From Vespula vulgaris (lineage: Eukaryota; Arthropoda; Insecta; Hymenoptera; Vespidae): a DNA stretch of 64,000 nt. The position numbers and the translations under genes are program-made. Of this stretch, positions 47,530 through 60,486 are shown piece by piece; position 1 is the stretch's first letter; each line of letters opens with the position of its first letter. The notes beneath the pieces are model-generated. The model was not told where the DNA came from and did no database searches. It saw nothing but the letters and a program-made list of their open reading frames with translations. The DNA lies in contig NC_066587.1 of assembly GCF_905475345.1 (NCBI RefSeq), positions 3,812,070-3,876,069 of the forward strand, given 5' to 3'.

Positions 47530-50500
47530 GAATCTAATTTTCCAATGGTATTGATTAATACGACGTATTAATTCATATTCTCTTCTTTTCCAATTTTTTC
47601 TCTTTTTTTTACATAATTTCTTCGACGCACGTTCAAAGAGTAGAGATTGCAAAATATCGGTAAACGCTATTCCCGCGAATAAAATCAATTCGCTTTTCCG
47701 ATCAGAGTACAAATGGATTTCTTTTTTTATTTTTTTCAAAACTGTTTACGTTTATTCGAAATTGTTTTTTCTGAAATTAATTAACATCATTTCGTAGATT
47801 AATTCTTCCTTGCACGTTGTTGGAATTCTTCTGTCTGGTTCCTCTCGATGAGGGATAAAAGTGAAAAGAAAAATGGAAAGAAAGATAACCGGGAGAGTAC
47901 ATTGACGTTGGCACGATTCTCTAGGGGTAGGGAAAAAGGTGTAGTTGCATGCGAGCGAGGAGATACTTATTGCAGCGGGACGAAATTTTCGTTTTAATCC
48001 GATATTAGAATTCGGGCGCCGTGCCGCGTGGCAGAATGTCGAAAAAGTTGATGGGAAGGGGAAGTAGCACCATCTGGCCTCGTGCAAAATCTAATTCCGT
48101 GTGCCGGCTAGTTTTACGATTATGGTACAATACTCGACACACGACGCAATATACCACCATATACCAACCCTCCCCATTTCCCCACCCTCTTTTAAACCAA
48201 GTTCGCGCGAACAACGGGAGAGTACTAGTCTTGATTGCAGCACTGAGTCATTGACAGCGAAGGAAATTTATTACGTACGGAACAGAGAGGGGGAAGTCGG
48301 TGGAGAATTTTTTGTTCTAGATAAACGTGGAACTCGTCTTCCTTCTCCCTGCCCATTAATCCGTTTTTCGAGCCAGCACCATCGCGTTCGTACGACTTTT
48401 ATCTCACGAGATTTACGAGTTTTTCCTTCGTTTCATCCGTTCCGCCATCGGAGACGGAAAAATTCGGTTATTCTCTCTTCTTTTCTTTTTTCCGTTTCTT
48501 TTCTTTTCTTTTCTTTTCTTTTTTTCTCACGACGATGCATCTACGATTCAGAAGGGAAGTGAAAGTAAGAAACTAGAAGAAAGTGAAAGAAGACGACATT
48601 ATTTAGTGATTATTTCAGGTAAAGTATTCAAAATAAGATTTGATATGGTAAAACGTGGAATGTTTCCACGTTGGATGTTGATAATAATCTGCTATCGACA
48701 TTTCGAAGGGTCGTACAATCGATCGGTTTATCACTTATTAATGATTCTTTCGGAAATTACATGTAAAATATATTCGGTAATTAATTACACTGGGTTCTCG
48801 AATCTTGGAATAAGTAAACAGTAAAACTGGTTAAGTCAATGTTTGTACATTGGTCGATTTTAATATAGATTTTAAAAACAGGGGTGCAATGCGGAAGGGT
48901 TGGTAAACTTTTGAGAGAGTCAGCGAGATTATACACCGCGACAAAATATGTTTAGAAATTCGCAAGGTATTGCTGCAGCAACTAGTCTGTATAAAATTAT
49001 AGTTTAATTTAATTCGTGTTATTCTTATTATGTCCATTCTCTATATTTTTCTACAGACTATCTTTTCTCTTTTTTTATAACATCTACTCTATCTTTTGAT
49101 ACCGTTTACATTTTTACAGTATCCGACTCCGCAACAAGTTTATTTACGCTACGTGGATGTACCGTAATCAATTTGGAAGTATTTATCTTTCTCTTGATAA
49201 GGAAGTGCATTAATATAACGGTCCTGTCCAATGTGTAATATCCTTATTTTGAGAAAAAAATAAAGAGGAAAAGGAAAAAAAAGAAGGATGATCGTACGTC
49301 GAGAATATTAATACATATGAAAGGTGCGTCACATTTATAAAATCACGCCTGGACGCATTTATTAATCGCATCTTTGTAAACGTAGAGTATCTAAACCTAA
49401 CTACGGGTTAGACGATGACTCGATGAGAGTATTTACATGAGAAGAGGCTGTTAGCTGGTAGATAATTCGAAGAAACTCTTATAGGGCGTGGATGGAGAAT
49501 ATTCTCGCTGTTGGATAAGAGAGAAGAAAGGAGAAAAAAGAAAAAAGAAAAAAAGATGAGAGTGCTTGATAGGAAGAGGGGATGATGGTTCTTCTCTCCT
49601 CCGTCGTAATAATGTCGGCACCATACGACAGTCGAGCCGTAATTAAAGAGAGACAGCACGTAAACGTTTCTGCTCGCTGCCCACGCCACAGCCATTAAGC
49701 GTTTTCTTTTTCGCGCAGATGACGCTCCTCCTTCATTGCAGATACAAGCCACCTCCTAGAAACTAGGCACGTAGATGGCCAAAGAGAAACGCGAGCATCC
49801 ACCCGTCATCTTCATAAACGAAGAAACGAGAATACTTTGTTCAAACTCGTGCGGCACTCTTTATCTTTCTATGCTCCCAAGCATAAGAATATTCATTAAC
49901 TTGTCGAGTTAAATTAGTTGTTTTCAGTAGCTGAGTAATTGCTAAACTATCGACGTAAAAATTCGTGTTTCTTTCTTATTCTATTGTTTAAAATAGTACG
50001 TTTATTCTTTATTAAATATAACTTAGTGTTTTATTCATTAATCGTCCATCTCGTTTTATCGATCAGACACGTAGCAAGTACGTGCTTTTTATTATTTTAT
50101 TAATTTATTATCATTTATCCATGTGTTCTCTTTATGTCCTCTTTATGAAACTTGTAACGGAAATTGAAGATATACCATTAGAAAGTACTAAAAACTCTTT
50201 TGGCCTCGCTTATAAGGACTGGTTATTTGAAATTGCTACAAGAATGATATATATGCCGACGATAGTCTTGCCAAGAAATCAGGTCGAATAATAGTGATTT
50301 ATACTAACGGCACTCCCGGATAGTGTTCGAAGAATAAAGAACCAGTAACTCTACTCGTAAACGCCATTATTCCATTTTAATCGATTTTTATAATACTTTT
50401 TATTAACATTCGGTAAGAGCTTTCAAACGCTTTTTTCGAATATCTAATAGTTTTTATGAATACTCGAATAAATCGAAAATTTAATTAAAACGATCGAAAG

Positions 50501-53500
50501 AGCGTCGCGCATTAAATTCGATAGAATTATTTCATTATTATTAGAAAATAGGATAAAAAGAAAACAAAAAAAGAGATCGTCGAAACTTTTCTTGGAAAAC
50601 TTATCTCATCCTCGTTCTCGATGACGAGAGACTTTTTTTCGTTCTTCGATTTCTGTCGATAATAAAATAGAACGAGCAATCGACAAACGTAACATCGAAC
50701 TTTTATTCTACAGGGGCATCGAAAGAAAAAAAGAATTCGCCCACTGCTCGATTCGATGAAATGATGAAATAATTAATTAAAGCATTTAGCGTATCGTATG
50801 TCAAGTTGAAGCGCGGGAAGGAATTTCGTCGTCTTTTGTAAAAAAAAAAGAAAAGAAAACAGCAGATCTTCTGCCGTATCTTATTGAGGAAGAGAGAAAG
50901 AGTAAAAGAACGAAAGAAGAAGAAAACGTAGAATAACGAAAAGGCACCGAGCCGACTAATGAAAACTTCCCTCGTCTTTCTACATTCAACGAGCATCGTA
51001 AGGGATATAATCAGCCTTAACTCGGACTTGGATGTCGCTAATTTGTTCGTCGACGGTCGTCGAGTAGCGACGATGAGTCGTTTAAAAGCTGCTAGCTAAA
51101 CTCAGTCTGAGAAACGGGAACGCGAAAGAAGAGAGAGTCCACTTTTCGCAGGAACGAAGAAAAGAAGCGAGAGAGGACGATGGGAAGAGAAGGGAAAAGG
51201 GACGAAAATATAAAAGGAAAATTCGCAAGAGAATTCCGTCGAAGAGATCTCTCTATTCGTCGTGTCTCACCGAACATCCCCGAAGAGTTTGGGTTAGAAT
51301 TAATTTGGAGCTTGGTAAAATCGCGACGGTCGAGTTTGGTATTAATTAAAAGTTCCGAAAACGAAACGAGTCAGACACGCGCTTGATTATGATCTGAGAT
51401 AGTCTAACCGGGGGAAAAAAGAACTTCTTCTTCTTTTTCTTTCTCATCTTCTTGGACGAACAATAGAACGGAACCAAGAGAACCGACGTGGAATTCTGAA
51501 GACGATTTTACGAGATCCTGCTTGAGTTCTAACTATTTCGACGAGTACGTGACGCAATGCGAACGTTAATAAGAATTCTTGAAACGTAGTGACCCGATCG
51601 TACTTCGATTTCCTCCCATTCTAATAAGAATTCTTTTGATAAATTTCGAAAAGCTGGACGCATAAATTCGATAACGTAACGTCGATGATTACGTTCCCTT
51701 GTCATCGTGTTCCTCTATTTTTTCGATAAAAAAAAATACAAAATAAAAGAATAAAATAGAAAGTAAAAAATAAAAGAGTAAATCGGTTCTATGGAAAAAG
51801 CAATAAACGCTGAAGAGACTAACGGTGACAGGGGGATAGAACTCGTCGTGTTGGCAACGAGCTCTTCGTACGAGGATTGCTTAAGAGTTTCGAATACGAG
51901 GGACGACATATCGGAGTCAAAAAGAAGCGTGAAAAATGACCTTTGGCCGAGAATGAACGGCGCATAAAGCCTAGAACGTCGCGTTGTGCCTACAAAACGT
52001 ATGATCGATGAGCTCGACGTATCCCTTGAAAACATAGCCAGGAAAAATGTACGATGTGTTGTATAGATCATATATGTATAACGGACACCGATCGTCATTA
52101 TCCTCGTCGTCGGGATCGTTGCATTTCATCAGCATTTGACTCTCTCGATCTTTTTATTTTCTGACGAATTTCTCTCGCGACGTCATCTGCTCCAACGCTC
52201 CGCCAAAAATCGAAACCGATATTTCCTGAAATTAAAATAAACAAATTTTACTTACGCGTTGATATTTATAAGATCGTAATAAGATTTCATTGATTCTTTC
52301 TTAACTCAAAACTAATCAAAAGCGATCGTTATATCCAAGCAATCTGAGCGAGAGGAACGAGCGAATTCGAGATTTCGAACGGATGGAAAAAAGGAGCAGA
52401 CGCAACGGCAAGGAGTTCTTCAGAAAAACGACGAAATTAACGACGTACGGATTTAAGTTCTCTCGTATCCTGAAATTTCTTTGAGTACGAAAAACGATCT
52501 TTTTGCCGACCGACTTAAAAAGTTCGCATTTTCAGTCGTCATTTGCAGCGGGCAATGAGTGAAAGCTCGAACGAAGAAAGAAGAAGAGAAAATCTCGTAG
52601 CAAAATGCATCGACTTTGTATCTTACCAAAGGATTCTTTTTATTTCCTCGTTGTTAAGGCGTTTAGAAGGGAAGATGGACGTAATTTAATTTCTTTAACT
52701 GCAAGAGAGAGTTCGTATTTATTATCAGAACGAATAACGACGATATCACATTTAAATATATAATTAGATACTTATGCGGATTATTGTTTGCGTTTTATTT
52801 CAGTTTCACTTTGGAAGGATTATCCTTTTAATTTGCATTAGAATGTCTTGAACGTGTATCGATTCAGTTAATCGGACGAAATCAATTAAATTAATGACGG
52901 CACTGAAGTTCTAAATCATGATAAAGATTTTTCTCCTTTGAAATAAAATATCATTAGGAAGTAGAAACGGAGCAATTATTCTAATGAGCCGCGTGTTATC
53001 GGCGCCTTAGAGACTTCTTCTTTACCGCAAAAGAAGGTTTTTCCTTCTCTCTATTTCTTTTTACAAAATTACGCGATAATATCGATCGCAGGAAATTCGA
53101 TACGATGGATAATGAGCTCAGATGGGTAGAGGTAGTTCGCGATCGCAGACGATAAAGCGCCTTTCTTGGCGGATTATAGTACGCGAATGCCACTTCTTCG
53201 AACCTTCGATCGATGATTTGAGATTAAAGAATCGCGTAAAGAAGATTTTGCCGTCACTTTTTTGCCACTTTCTTTTCCGTCATCGATTTCAACGCATTTC
53301 ATTCGAAAAACGCGCAAAATGTATTGCATCTACCTTTAACATCTTCGTTTTTATTCATATCGTGAAAACGTTTACGCATTTAAAATTGTCCTAGAAATAT
53401 GATTAGAATACTTCATTCCTTAGATTATTTTCGTTTTTTTCAAACTATTTTCTTCATTCGCGATTCCAAGTTTATTAACAAAAAATATTGATTGCTAATA

Positions 53501-53630
53501 AGTATGAAATAGATATGCATAGTGTTTAATAATCCTTCTAATTCAACTTACAATTAATCCTAATGGTCACGTCACGGTTTTAAACAAGAATAACGAGGAA
53601 AAAAGTAGGTATAGCCTTCGCGGAAAAAAA
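47530..53630. other. Non-genic stretch with a CpG-rich island near 48000-48260
   Basis: The island is open on both strands and is not called. A (TTTTC)n array lies at 48478-48523. Purine/pyrimidine tracts occur at 49500-49560, 50820-50930 and 51720-51780. A 48-codon ATG ORF at 50145-50291 (+) has ordinary composition but no context. No supported gene. Confidence 0.6.
48478..48523. repeat. (TTTTC)n imperfect repeat
   Basis: About eight units of TTTTC with slips. Confidence 0.85.
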
Positions 53631-53639
53631 TACAGACTG

Positions 53640-53900
53640 GCGAAAGTACGGGAGCAGAGCACGATTTGTCGTAGGTCGTTCCACTCAGCGACACAAAGTG
53701 ACTAATGCTGATTAGTTCCCGAGCGATCCAAGTATATCCAATTACGCGGTCGCTCGCATGTTGCTTCGTTCGGCCGCCTTAATCCCGCGGAATAATTTGC
53801 CTCGGCGGCATGTCATGCGCGTCAGTCGCCGCTGAAATATACCGACTCGAGCTACCAAGCGTGCGCGCATATCAGCTACGCGTGTTGTCTCTACATAGGT
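53640..53900. promoter_or_regulatory. CpG-rich element with a homeodomain dimer site
   Basis: Contains a perfect dyad ACTAAT-GCTG-ATTAGT (53701-53716), which embeds TAAT-N4-ATTA, the P4 type of paired-class homeodomain dimer site. It also has TAATCCC (53780-53786, Bicoid/Otx type) and a GCATG-T-CATGC dyad (53808-53818). The patch is GC-rich and sharply bounded. Candidate enhancer or promoter by inference. Confidence 0.35.
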
Positions 53901-53959
53901 ATAGTAAATGGTAGACATTCGTATGTGCGAGATTCTCTGGTGAGTCGCGAGAGCGATTT

Positions 53960-56160
53960 TGATGCGAATAAACGAATCAATTATAGCACGATACGTTTTC
54001 CTAAACGACGATTAAGAGAACGATTAAGAAGATTTTTCTTTTTCTTCCTCGTCAACGCCATCTGGCATTTCCCATAGTTACGATCTTTCCTTGATAATTC
54101 CGAAATGAAATGTCATTTCGTAAATATAAAATAGTAGGATTTCATAGAAGAGAGATTAATCAATCCTCTTCATGCGTTACGACGAAAAACTCATCATCCC
54201 ATGTTTCTTTTCTTGGATTTCCTTTTGTACGTTTGTACGTACAAAAGTATTTCGATGGTTTACACAATTCCATTATATACGTTAAAGTCGATGTGACTTG
54301 ATGTTTCTTTCAAAATATGCAACTTTTTACGAGTTATTTCACAATACCTGGCAAATCTTTTTTGAAAATGAAAGATTAATCGAAAATCGAAGAAAAATGA
54401 TGGAAAATTCAAAGGTTGCGCTATACGAACGGCAATATATGAAAGAAATATACTCGTCGCGTCGGTAAAGTGTCTGATACTTTTACTTTACATTCAGTGC
54501 GATACTCTGCATAGGATACTTATGGAAAATCCCAAGCGTTTTTGGTAAGAGGTCGCATACGAGTCTCCAGGTCGTTGAACACGATTCTTCTCTACTCTCA
54601 ACGGCGCCTCGAACTCGACTTCTCTTATACTTACTATAGGTATATCTTACCTACCTCCGCACTCGGCCCGTACTCGAAGCGCTGTAATTCTCGGTTTTAC
54701 AGCACGCAACTCGTGCTCGACCCAATCACGAAGTTCAACGACCCTAGACCGAGATCGCGATATAGGAATTCAAAGGATTTCTATTCTTTTGGACGATTTT
54801 TCGAAATAATTTCATTCGAAACAAAAAATCCGTTTTTTTTTTGGTTTATTATAAAAACGTTTCTTGCTGCTCAGTTTGTGATCATAAAAATTGTAAAATA
54901 TGACTGGTAAGTTTGATACATCTTATAGTCGTTAAATAGAACGAATGGATTGGAGCAACTATTCGAAAAAGCAAGATAGTCTCGATATGTAAGATAGTTG
55001 CTTCACGTTGTAAGATGAATTAGAAATAGACTCGTAAGTATTAGCTGTCCATCGAATCTAATGACTAATAAGCATATCCACTTAGCGAATTATTGCTTCC
55101 GTTCGTTAATGCGTCCAAGATAAAGCACGATAATCGACTTGTGAATCATCTTGTCCATTATATCATCAAAACGAAATTGTACCATATGCTTGAATGTAAC
55201 TCTAGCGACTTATAGATATTATCTTTGAATAGAGAACGCGCATACATATGTAGCTAATATCAAGATTCGATGAGATTATCGAGAAAGTGAGTAGCTAATA
55301 ATAATAATAAGGTCAAAGTTCAGCGAACGGACCACTTTGAGATTTGATTTGGACCGATAGTGTTAACGTATTTACGTGCAACGATGGATACGAAAGGCCG
55401 ACTAGAAAACCCGGATTTAGTCTATCTTTCTCTCTTTCCCCTTTTACTCTTTTTCTCTATTTTTCAAGTAGAAAGAGTCTGGAGAGCAAATTTGTCTGAC
55501 AGCCTCGGGCAGTGAATTCGCATGGAGCAACCGGGACGAGTTCGAAGGTGAAAAGGACGTTTTCCGATCAAGTACGATTCGCTATCACGCTTTTTCATGA
55601 GAGTGAAAAGCGTTCGTCGGATTTTACGAATTTGACGAACGATCGTATACAAAAGTGAAATCGTTGAAAAGTCGAACGTCCGATTTCTATTTTCATGCAT
55701 TTAGATTATTTATTAAGTTTAATTAAAACGCTCGATAAGTCAACGTAATGACGATAAACGATTTCCGTAAACTCGTTCGTTATTTTTCACAAACTAGTTA
55801 ATTAATAATTAAATCAATCCTTACGAGTAATTTGATACGTGTAACAGCGTAAAAGTTCCTTTCAAAGTGAACAGTCTAATCGAATAATTTTCACGTTGCA
55901 AGATAAAAGAGAAGGGATCGTGCTTTCTTGGATGGGAAGAAAAAAGAACGAAATCGAAATCGTCGGAATTTAAAGCATGCGAGAAACACAACTTCGGATC
56001 GAGCGATCGCGCCGGAGTCATGCTCCATTTCATCGACGCCGGTTCACGAGGGCTTGCAAAGAGAAGGGGTTGAAAAGTACGAGAGAACGAGCAAGAGATT
56101 AAAAGGCGATCCATCGAAGCGTTAGTTCGGCATTGTCAGAGGACCCTTTTCATTTCCTCT
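53960..56160. other. Non-genic stretch with CpG-rich patches
   Basis: GC-richer DNA at 54560-54780 carries a plus-strand open frame (54542-54910) that ends at a good donor-like TG/GTAAGT (about 54906), with no acceptor or ATG. Another GC-richer zone at 55930-56125 is open on both strands. Nothing recognised. Confidence 0.55.
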
Positions 56161-56191
56161 CTCTATCTCTCGTACTCCTTTTCTTCTTCAG

Positions 56192-56303
56192 TCGATGATT
56201 GTCGGACAGTGGACTGCCGGACTCTTCTTATAAACCTTATGTATATAATACTAACGGACGTGGCGGAACAAGACGAGAAAGACTGGTGTTTGATTTGAGA
56301 AAG
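56192..56303 (+). other. Candidate 112-nt exon with strong acceptor
   Basis: The acceptor is excellent: a 45-nt pyrimidine-rich run ending CTTCTTCAG (AG 56190-56191). A donor AAG/GTAGGA follows after 112 nt, just before a GA repeat. One frame is open for 34 codons and stops a few bases before the donor. Another is open from after an early TGA to the donor, with ordinary composition (SSYKPYVYNTNGRGGTRRER). No frame is open through the entire exon, so it would be noncoding, partly untranslated or terminal. No family is recognised. Confidence 0.18.
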
Positions 56304-56307
56304 GTAG

Positions 56308-56312
<5 letters not shown>

Positions 56313-56349
<37 letters not shown>
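56313..56349. repeat. (GA)n microsatellite
   Basis: About 18 GA units. Confidence 0.97.
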
Positions 56350-56352
<3 letters not shown>

Positions 56353-57300
56353 TCAAGTGTCGTCTCGATGAATGGATTCGAAATAGCACCTCTTTTGTAC
56401 TTTTCTCCTGCTCTCGAGAAAGGCGTGTCCTTCTTCGTGTGTCTGTACTTTGATACGTTCGATCGATAGATCAGGATAGATCGAAAGACGTACCATCGTC
56501 GGGCAGGATTAGAGAGTGTGCTTTGTAACGATGCAAAGTCGATAAGTACGTCGATATGTACTTGCCGATAAGTACGTCAACGAACGATCGAGAAAGGGAT
56601 AATACCTACGATTGTCAGACATGTACAACTTTCTATTGTATCGCTTTTCTACGGCAATATACCTCGTATAGGTATTATTTTATAAGTTTGTATACTTACT
56701 ATCTATCCTTGTTTTCAAGAATGCCGGTACAAACATGATCCGTGAATTTTTATCTTTCTGAAATATCTTATAGTACGTATTTGTTTATTAAACTTATCAA
56801 ATATTTTATTAACACACATTTCATTTATTTTTTAAATAATAGAAAATGTCGCAATTGTGCTTCGATATCATTTTTTCTTGACAACGCAATAAGCGATAAG
56901 GATAGAAATAAATTTTAATTTTCTAAGCTAAACGTAAAGACCGGTTTCTACTGTAGTATGAATGTTTACCGAAACGACTGTTCGCGAATAGTTGGCGAAC
57001 TTTCCCTCTCTCTCTCTCTCTCTCTCTTTCTCTTTCTCTTTGAACCGGATACGCGCTCCTTAATTTGCGTAGCGCGTATTCGAATATAACTTCGATCATT
57101 ATACGCATGTAGAATCGTTCTAATTAGATAGACAAACTTCGCGATTCACGTTCCGTATTTCAAACAACAGTTTCCTAATTTGAAACAACAGTGTTAGAAG
57201 CGTGCGTACTAGGTATATCTTCTTCACGTCGCGATTTCCAATTATTTTCAAAATATTCACATCATTAATTCAAAGTAGTTTCCTTGTATTTCTATTCCTT
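56350..57300. other. Non-genic AT-rich stretch
   Basis: Contains repeated TCGATC/AAGTACGTCGATA-like words near 56460-56590 and a short (TC)n at 57005-57028. No supported gene. Confidence 0.65.
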
Positions 57301-57312
57301 CATTTGATATTA

Positions 57313-57456
57313 ATGGAGTTGAAGAAATTTTCTCTCGAGAAAGAGAAGAAGAAAAAACTTTCATTAAGGGCTGAATGGGTAAGTAAGCATGTTAAAAAAA
57401 TATCGCGTTATAATATTTTATCATAAAAATACATACATACATACATACATACATAC

Positions 57457-57505
<49 letters not shown>

Positions 57506-58176
57506 TATAACATAGAGAATAACAAATTGTATCAAAGCGTCCAGAGAAGAGTAGCTATGTTCTACTCTATACATATATCTACATATATTTACAAGAAACT
57601 GTTTATTCGAAATATTTTTGGATTTATTTTATGAACGATGTATGTAGATATGCCGTAAATTATTAAAAGAGATTTTTTATCGTTAATGCTAGATTTTAAT
57701 GATAAAGTACATACATGATGTTATAAAATAACATATTAACCTTAATCTAATAAAACAAAGTGTAATTTTATAAATACCGTTATAATTATAATATATATTT
57801 CGCGTAAATTTTGTCATATATTTGTATTATATTTCAGTTGAAATTTCTCACTAAGAGAGACGAGCTAGGAGGCAACCCTATCCACGAAAGAAGCGCTACC
57901 GGTCAAATTTGTTTTTCCCCGTGTTTTTATTTTTCTTTCCTTTTTTTTCCCCGCATCTCTCGTTATTTCTTCTCAGATAATTTAGTTGAAAAAAACGAGA
58001 CAACGCAATGTTGTGAGTTCGCGGCCGTAAAGAGGTTGAAACTTTATAACGACGCCAGTCCGCCCGTAAATTCATATTTGAAGATATTATATTTTGTTAA
58101 AATTAATTCCGCTTTTCGTATCTCATTAGAATTTACATTAATTAACTCTTATAGAACTTTAATATTATTCCAATAA
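57313..58176 (+). other. Candidate two-exon small gene, unrecognised
   Basis: ATG at 57313 opens a lysine-rich 22-codon first exon (57313-57378) ending at GAATGG/GTAAGTAAG, an excellent donor in phase 0. After a 459-nt intron holding CATA/TA microsatellites, a good acceptor (TTGTATTATATTTCAG, AG 57836-57837) opens exon 2 in the same phase. Exon 2 runs 112 codons to TAA at 58174-58176, and an AATAAA hexamer (58172-58177) overlaps the stop. The junction peptide is KLSLRAEW + LKFLTKRDELGG. Exon 2 contains an aromatic hydrophobic run (CFYFSFLFFP). The predicted protein is 134 residues and matches no family I know. The matching phases support it, but decoy sites in 64 kb make a chance match quite possible. 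Confidence 0.22.
57430..57502. repeat. Compound (CATA)n(TA)n microsatellite
   Basis: About six CATA units, then about 22 TA units, within the putative intron of the two-exon candidate. Confidence 0.97.
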
Positions 58177-58179
58177 AAT

Positions 58180-59120
58180 GTTGATCTCGTTCTTGTCTTA
58201 AATATTTCTTAATATTTCGGGAAACCAATTATCGACAACATATCATTTCTATATTATAGCAATATAAATATATTATTTTGAAAAATATATTTATATTTGA
58301 TCATTAGTTTACGTATTAAGCGTGACCTGTTTATTGTAAACGCATTAGGAAAATTTTTCCAAGAAATAATTTTGGTTTAAAAATTTCGTTAACTTTTGGT
58401 ATGGAATATGAATAAGATGAGATTTGGATAACTCGATCGTAAGAAATGAGAAGAAAAAAGACGCCGAGAAGAAAATAGAGTGGAAAGAAGTTGTTTGCCT
58501 TACATCAGTATAATATATGGTGTAGTTATATAGTTCCTAGTATAAACTCTAGTAATCCTCTAGTACCGCAAATTAAATGCATAAATAAATTAAATGGTCC
58601 ACCTTTCGTGCGAGCAGTACGATGAAAGAAAATGGCTAAAGAAGAAGCGCATAAAATGTGAAAAAAAAAACGGGGTAAAAAAATCACTCACTAAAGTCAC
58701 GTTATGATAAGCCTTTAAGACTGTTCACCATCTTTCGCTCGAAACGTGTGTGATCAACGACAGATATGGAAAAAATATGAACTACAAGCGCAATAGGGGA
58801 AAACTGACCCACCATACGCTTATCGTTGGTACACCTTATCGGTGTATAAATTTCTGTAGGTAATAACTCATTCACGTGTAACCTAACGATCGAGTTAGAA
58901 TGTGAAACTTTTCTATGTAGTAAAAATAGTAGCATATCTATGTAATAAAAGCAAGCTAAAAATATGCAGGTTATACTTCTCTAAAGATAGCTTAATTGAA
59001 AAGTATTTGTTAATTAAACAAACTTCACATCCTTTATTTCTAGTTATAATTATATGCATATAGCTAAAGATTATTTAAGCAACCATTAGCTTGATATTAC
59101 TTGCGACAAAATGTATATCA
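58180..59120. other. AT-rich non-genic stretch
   Basis: No microsatellite longer than a few units and no supported coding sequence. Confidence 0.7.
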
Positions 59121-59123
59121 TAA

Positions 59124-60110
59124 AAAAAAATTATACACATTATCTCAAATGTAATGTATAGGTCTCACCACGTGGAGATTGCTGCTTACAGAGATTCACA
59201 GATTAAAGATGACTTTATTCTTTTATGTGATCACTATTATTTAAAAATCAAAGCAATATCAAAGCAAAATTTGAATTCCAAGATGATCGTCAATCCGAGA
59301 GAATTCGGGTCTGAAAAGGCTAAAATTGCGGACTCAATCAAGCTGATTCAAACCTACCTGACGAATAGTTCGACCATTCAATTCCGGAAGCTTCAGTCAC
59401 TAGTTCGGGATTCCGCAACTTACGTTAGGGCTCAAGATTCGATTCTACCACACCCAGGAATATTCAAGCGAGTATCTTGGACATACCCACACGAATACGT
59501 TGAAAACGTTAAGACCAAAGCTCTGACGTAATCGTACCCGCGAAAATCCGCGCGAGTACCTGCCCACACTCCCACGAGTTTCCTTTTATCTTACTTGAAT
59601 ATGAGAAAAGATTTTCATGCAGTCTTTCTATATTTCATGTAGAAAGAATCTTTGAACTCTTTTTGATAAAAATCTACATCGATTTGAGAATGCAACCCTT
59701 GACGATGAATCGAGCCGAGAAAAGAAGAAGAAGAAGAAGAAGAAGAAGAAGAAAGGAAAGAAAAAAAAACTTATCCAACCATAAAAGCTCCTTTTCAAGA
59801 AAGCCCCAGTCAAAAGACTTTCCGAGAAGAATAAGAAATCCAGAAGATTCAATAGAACGCGTGCGAGCGTGGAAACAAAGGAACTGATAACAAGGGATGG
59901 ACATCTTGAAGATCTTCCCATCCAAGTAAAACCGAAGTACATAAATCGTGCTCGATTTTTCTCTATCGAAAGAAACCTAGCTCAAGGTCCTCCCATCTAA
60001 GGACCTCATCCAAATGGGTCCCACCCAAGTTCGCGTACAACAAATCTCTATAAATAAGAATATGTAAGAATAAATGTATTGTTGATAACAATAACAGATC
60101 GATTATCTTA
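59124..60110 (+). mobile_element. Possible degenerate retroelement remnant
   Basis: The plus strand becomes A/C-rich and less CpG-dominated than its surroundings. A 125-residue frame (59154-59531, open from 59124) has ordinary composition (for example KAKIADSIKLIQTYLT, RKLQSLVRDSATYVRAQD) but no motif I can name. A purine tract (59716-59769) follows. Next are four related words of the type TCCCATCYAAG (59917-60029). Then CTATAAATAAG (60048-60058) precedes AATAAA (60069-60074) by a few bases, as in an LTR promoter/polyadenylation region. No paired LTRs, target-site duplication or reverse transcriptase were found, so the class is unproven. It could equally be a last exon with its 3' region. Confidence 0.25.
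59722..59752. repeat. (GAA)n trinucleotide repeat
   Basis: About ten GAA units continuing into A-rich purines. Confidence 0.95.
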
Positions 60111-60114
60111 ACGA

Positions 60115-60322
60115 AGAAAGAATTAATCATAGAACGAATAATCTTATGTTTTTATAAATGTCATTTTCAAATAACAATGCTTTAAAATTTATATCTTTTA
60201 TAAACTTTAAAATGTTTATACAGCGATCGTATACACAAGTATAATTAAATTATTTAATGTTAAAGGGATGAATCATTAACTTAGAGTTAAAATCTCCTTG
60301 TCTTTTATTTATTTTAAGGAAT

Positions 60323-60364
<42 letters not shown>

Positions 60365-60454
60365 TGGTGAAAAAAAATATTACAATTTACGGGTTGAATT
60401 GTAAATGATTTATTTTATTTTGTCTTTTTCTTTTTCTCTCTCCTTTTTCTCTCT

Positions 60455-60486
<32 letters not shown>

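Noticed and set aside
48600..48630. TTATTTCAG/GTAAAG juxtaposition on the plus strand
   Set aside because: The polypyrimidine tract is short and interrupted by purines and the donor is imperfect; weaker than the sites reported.
54620..54646. TTACTATAG/GTATAT juxtaposition
   Set aside because: Moderate pyrimidine tract but a poor donor.
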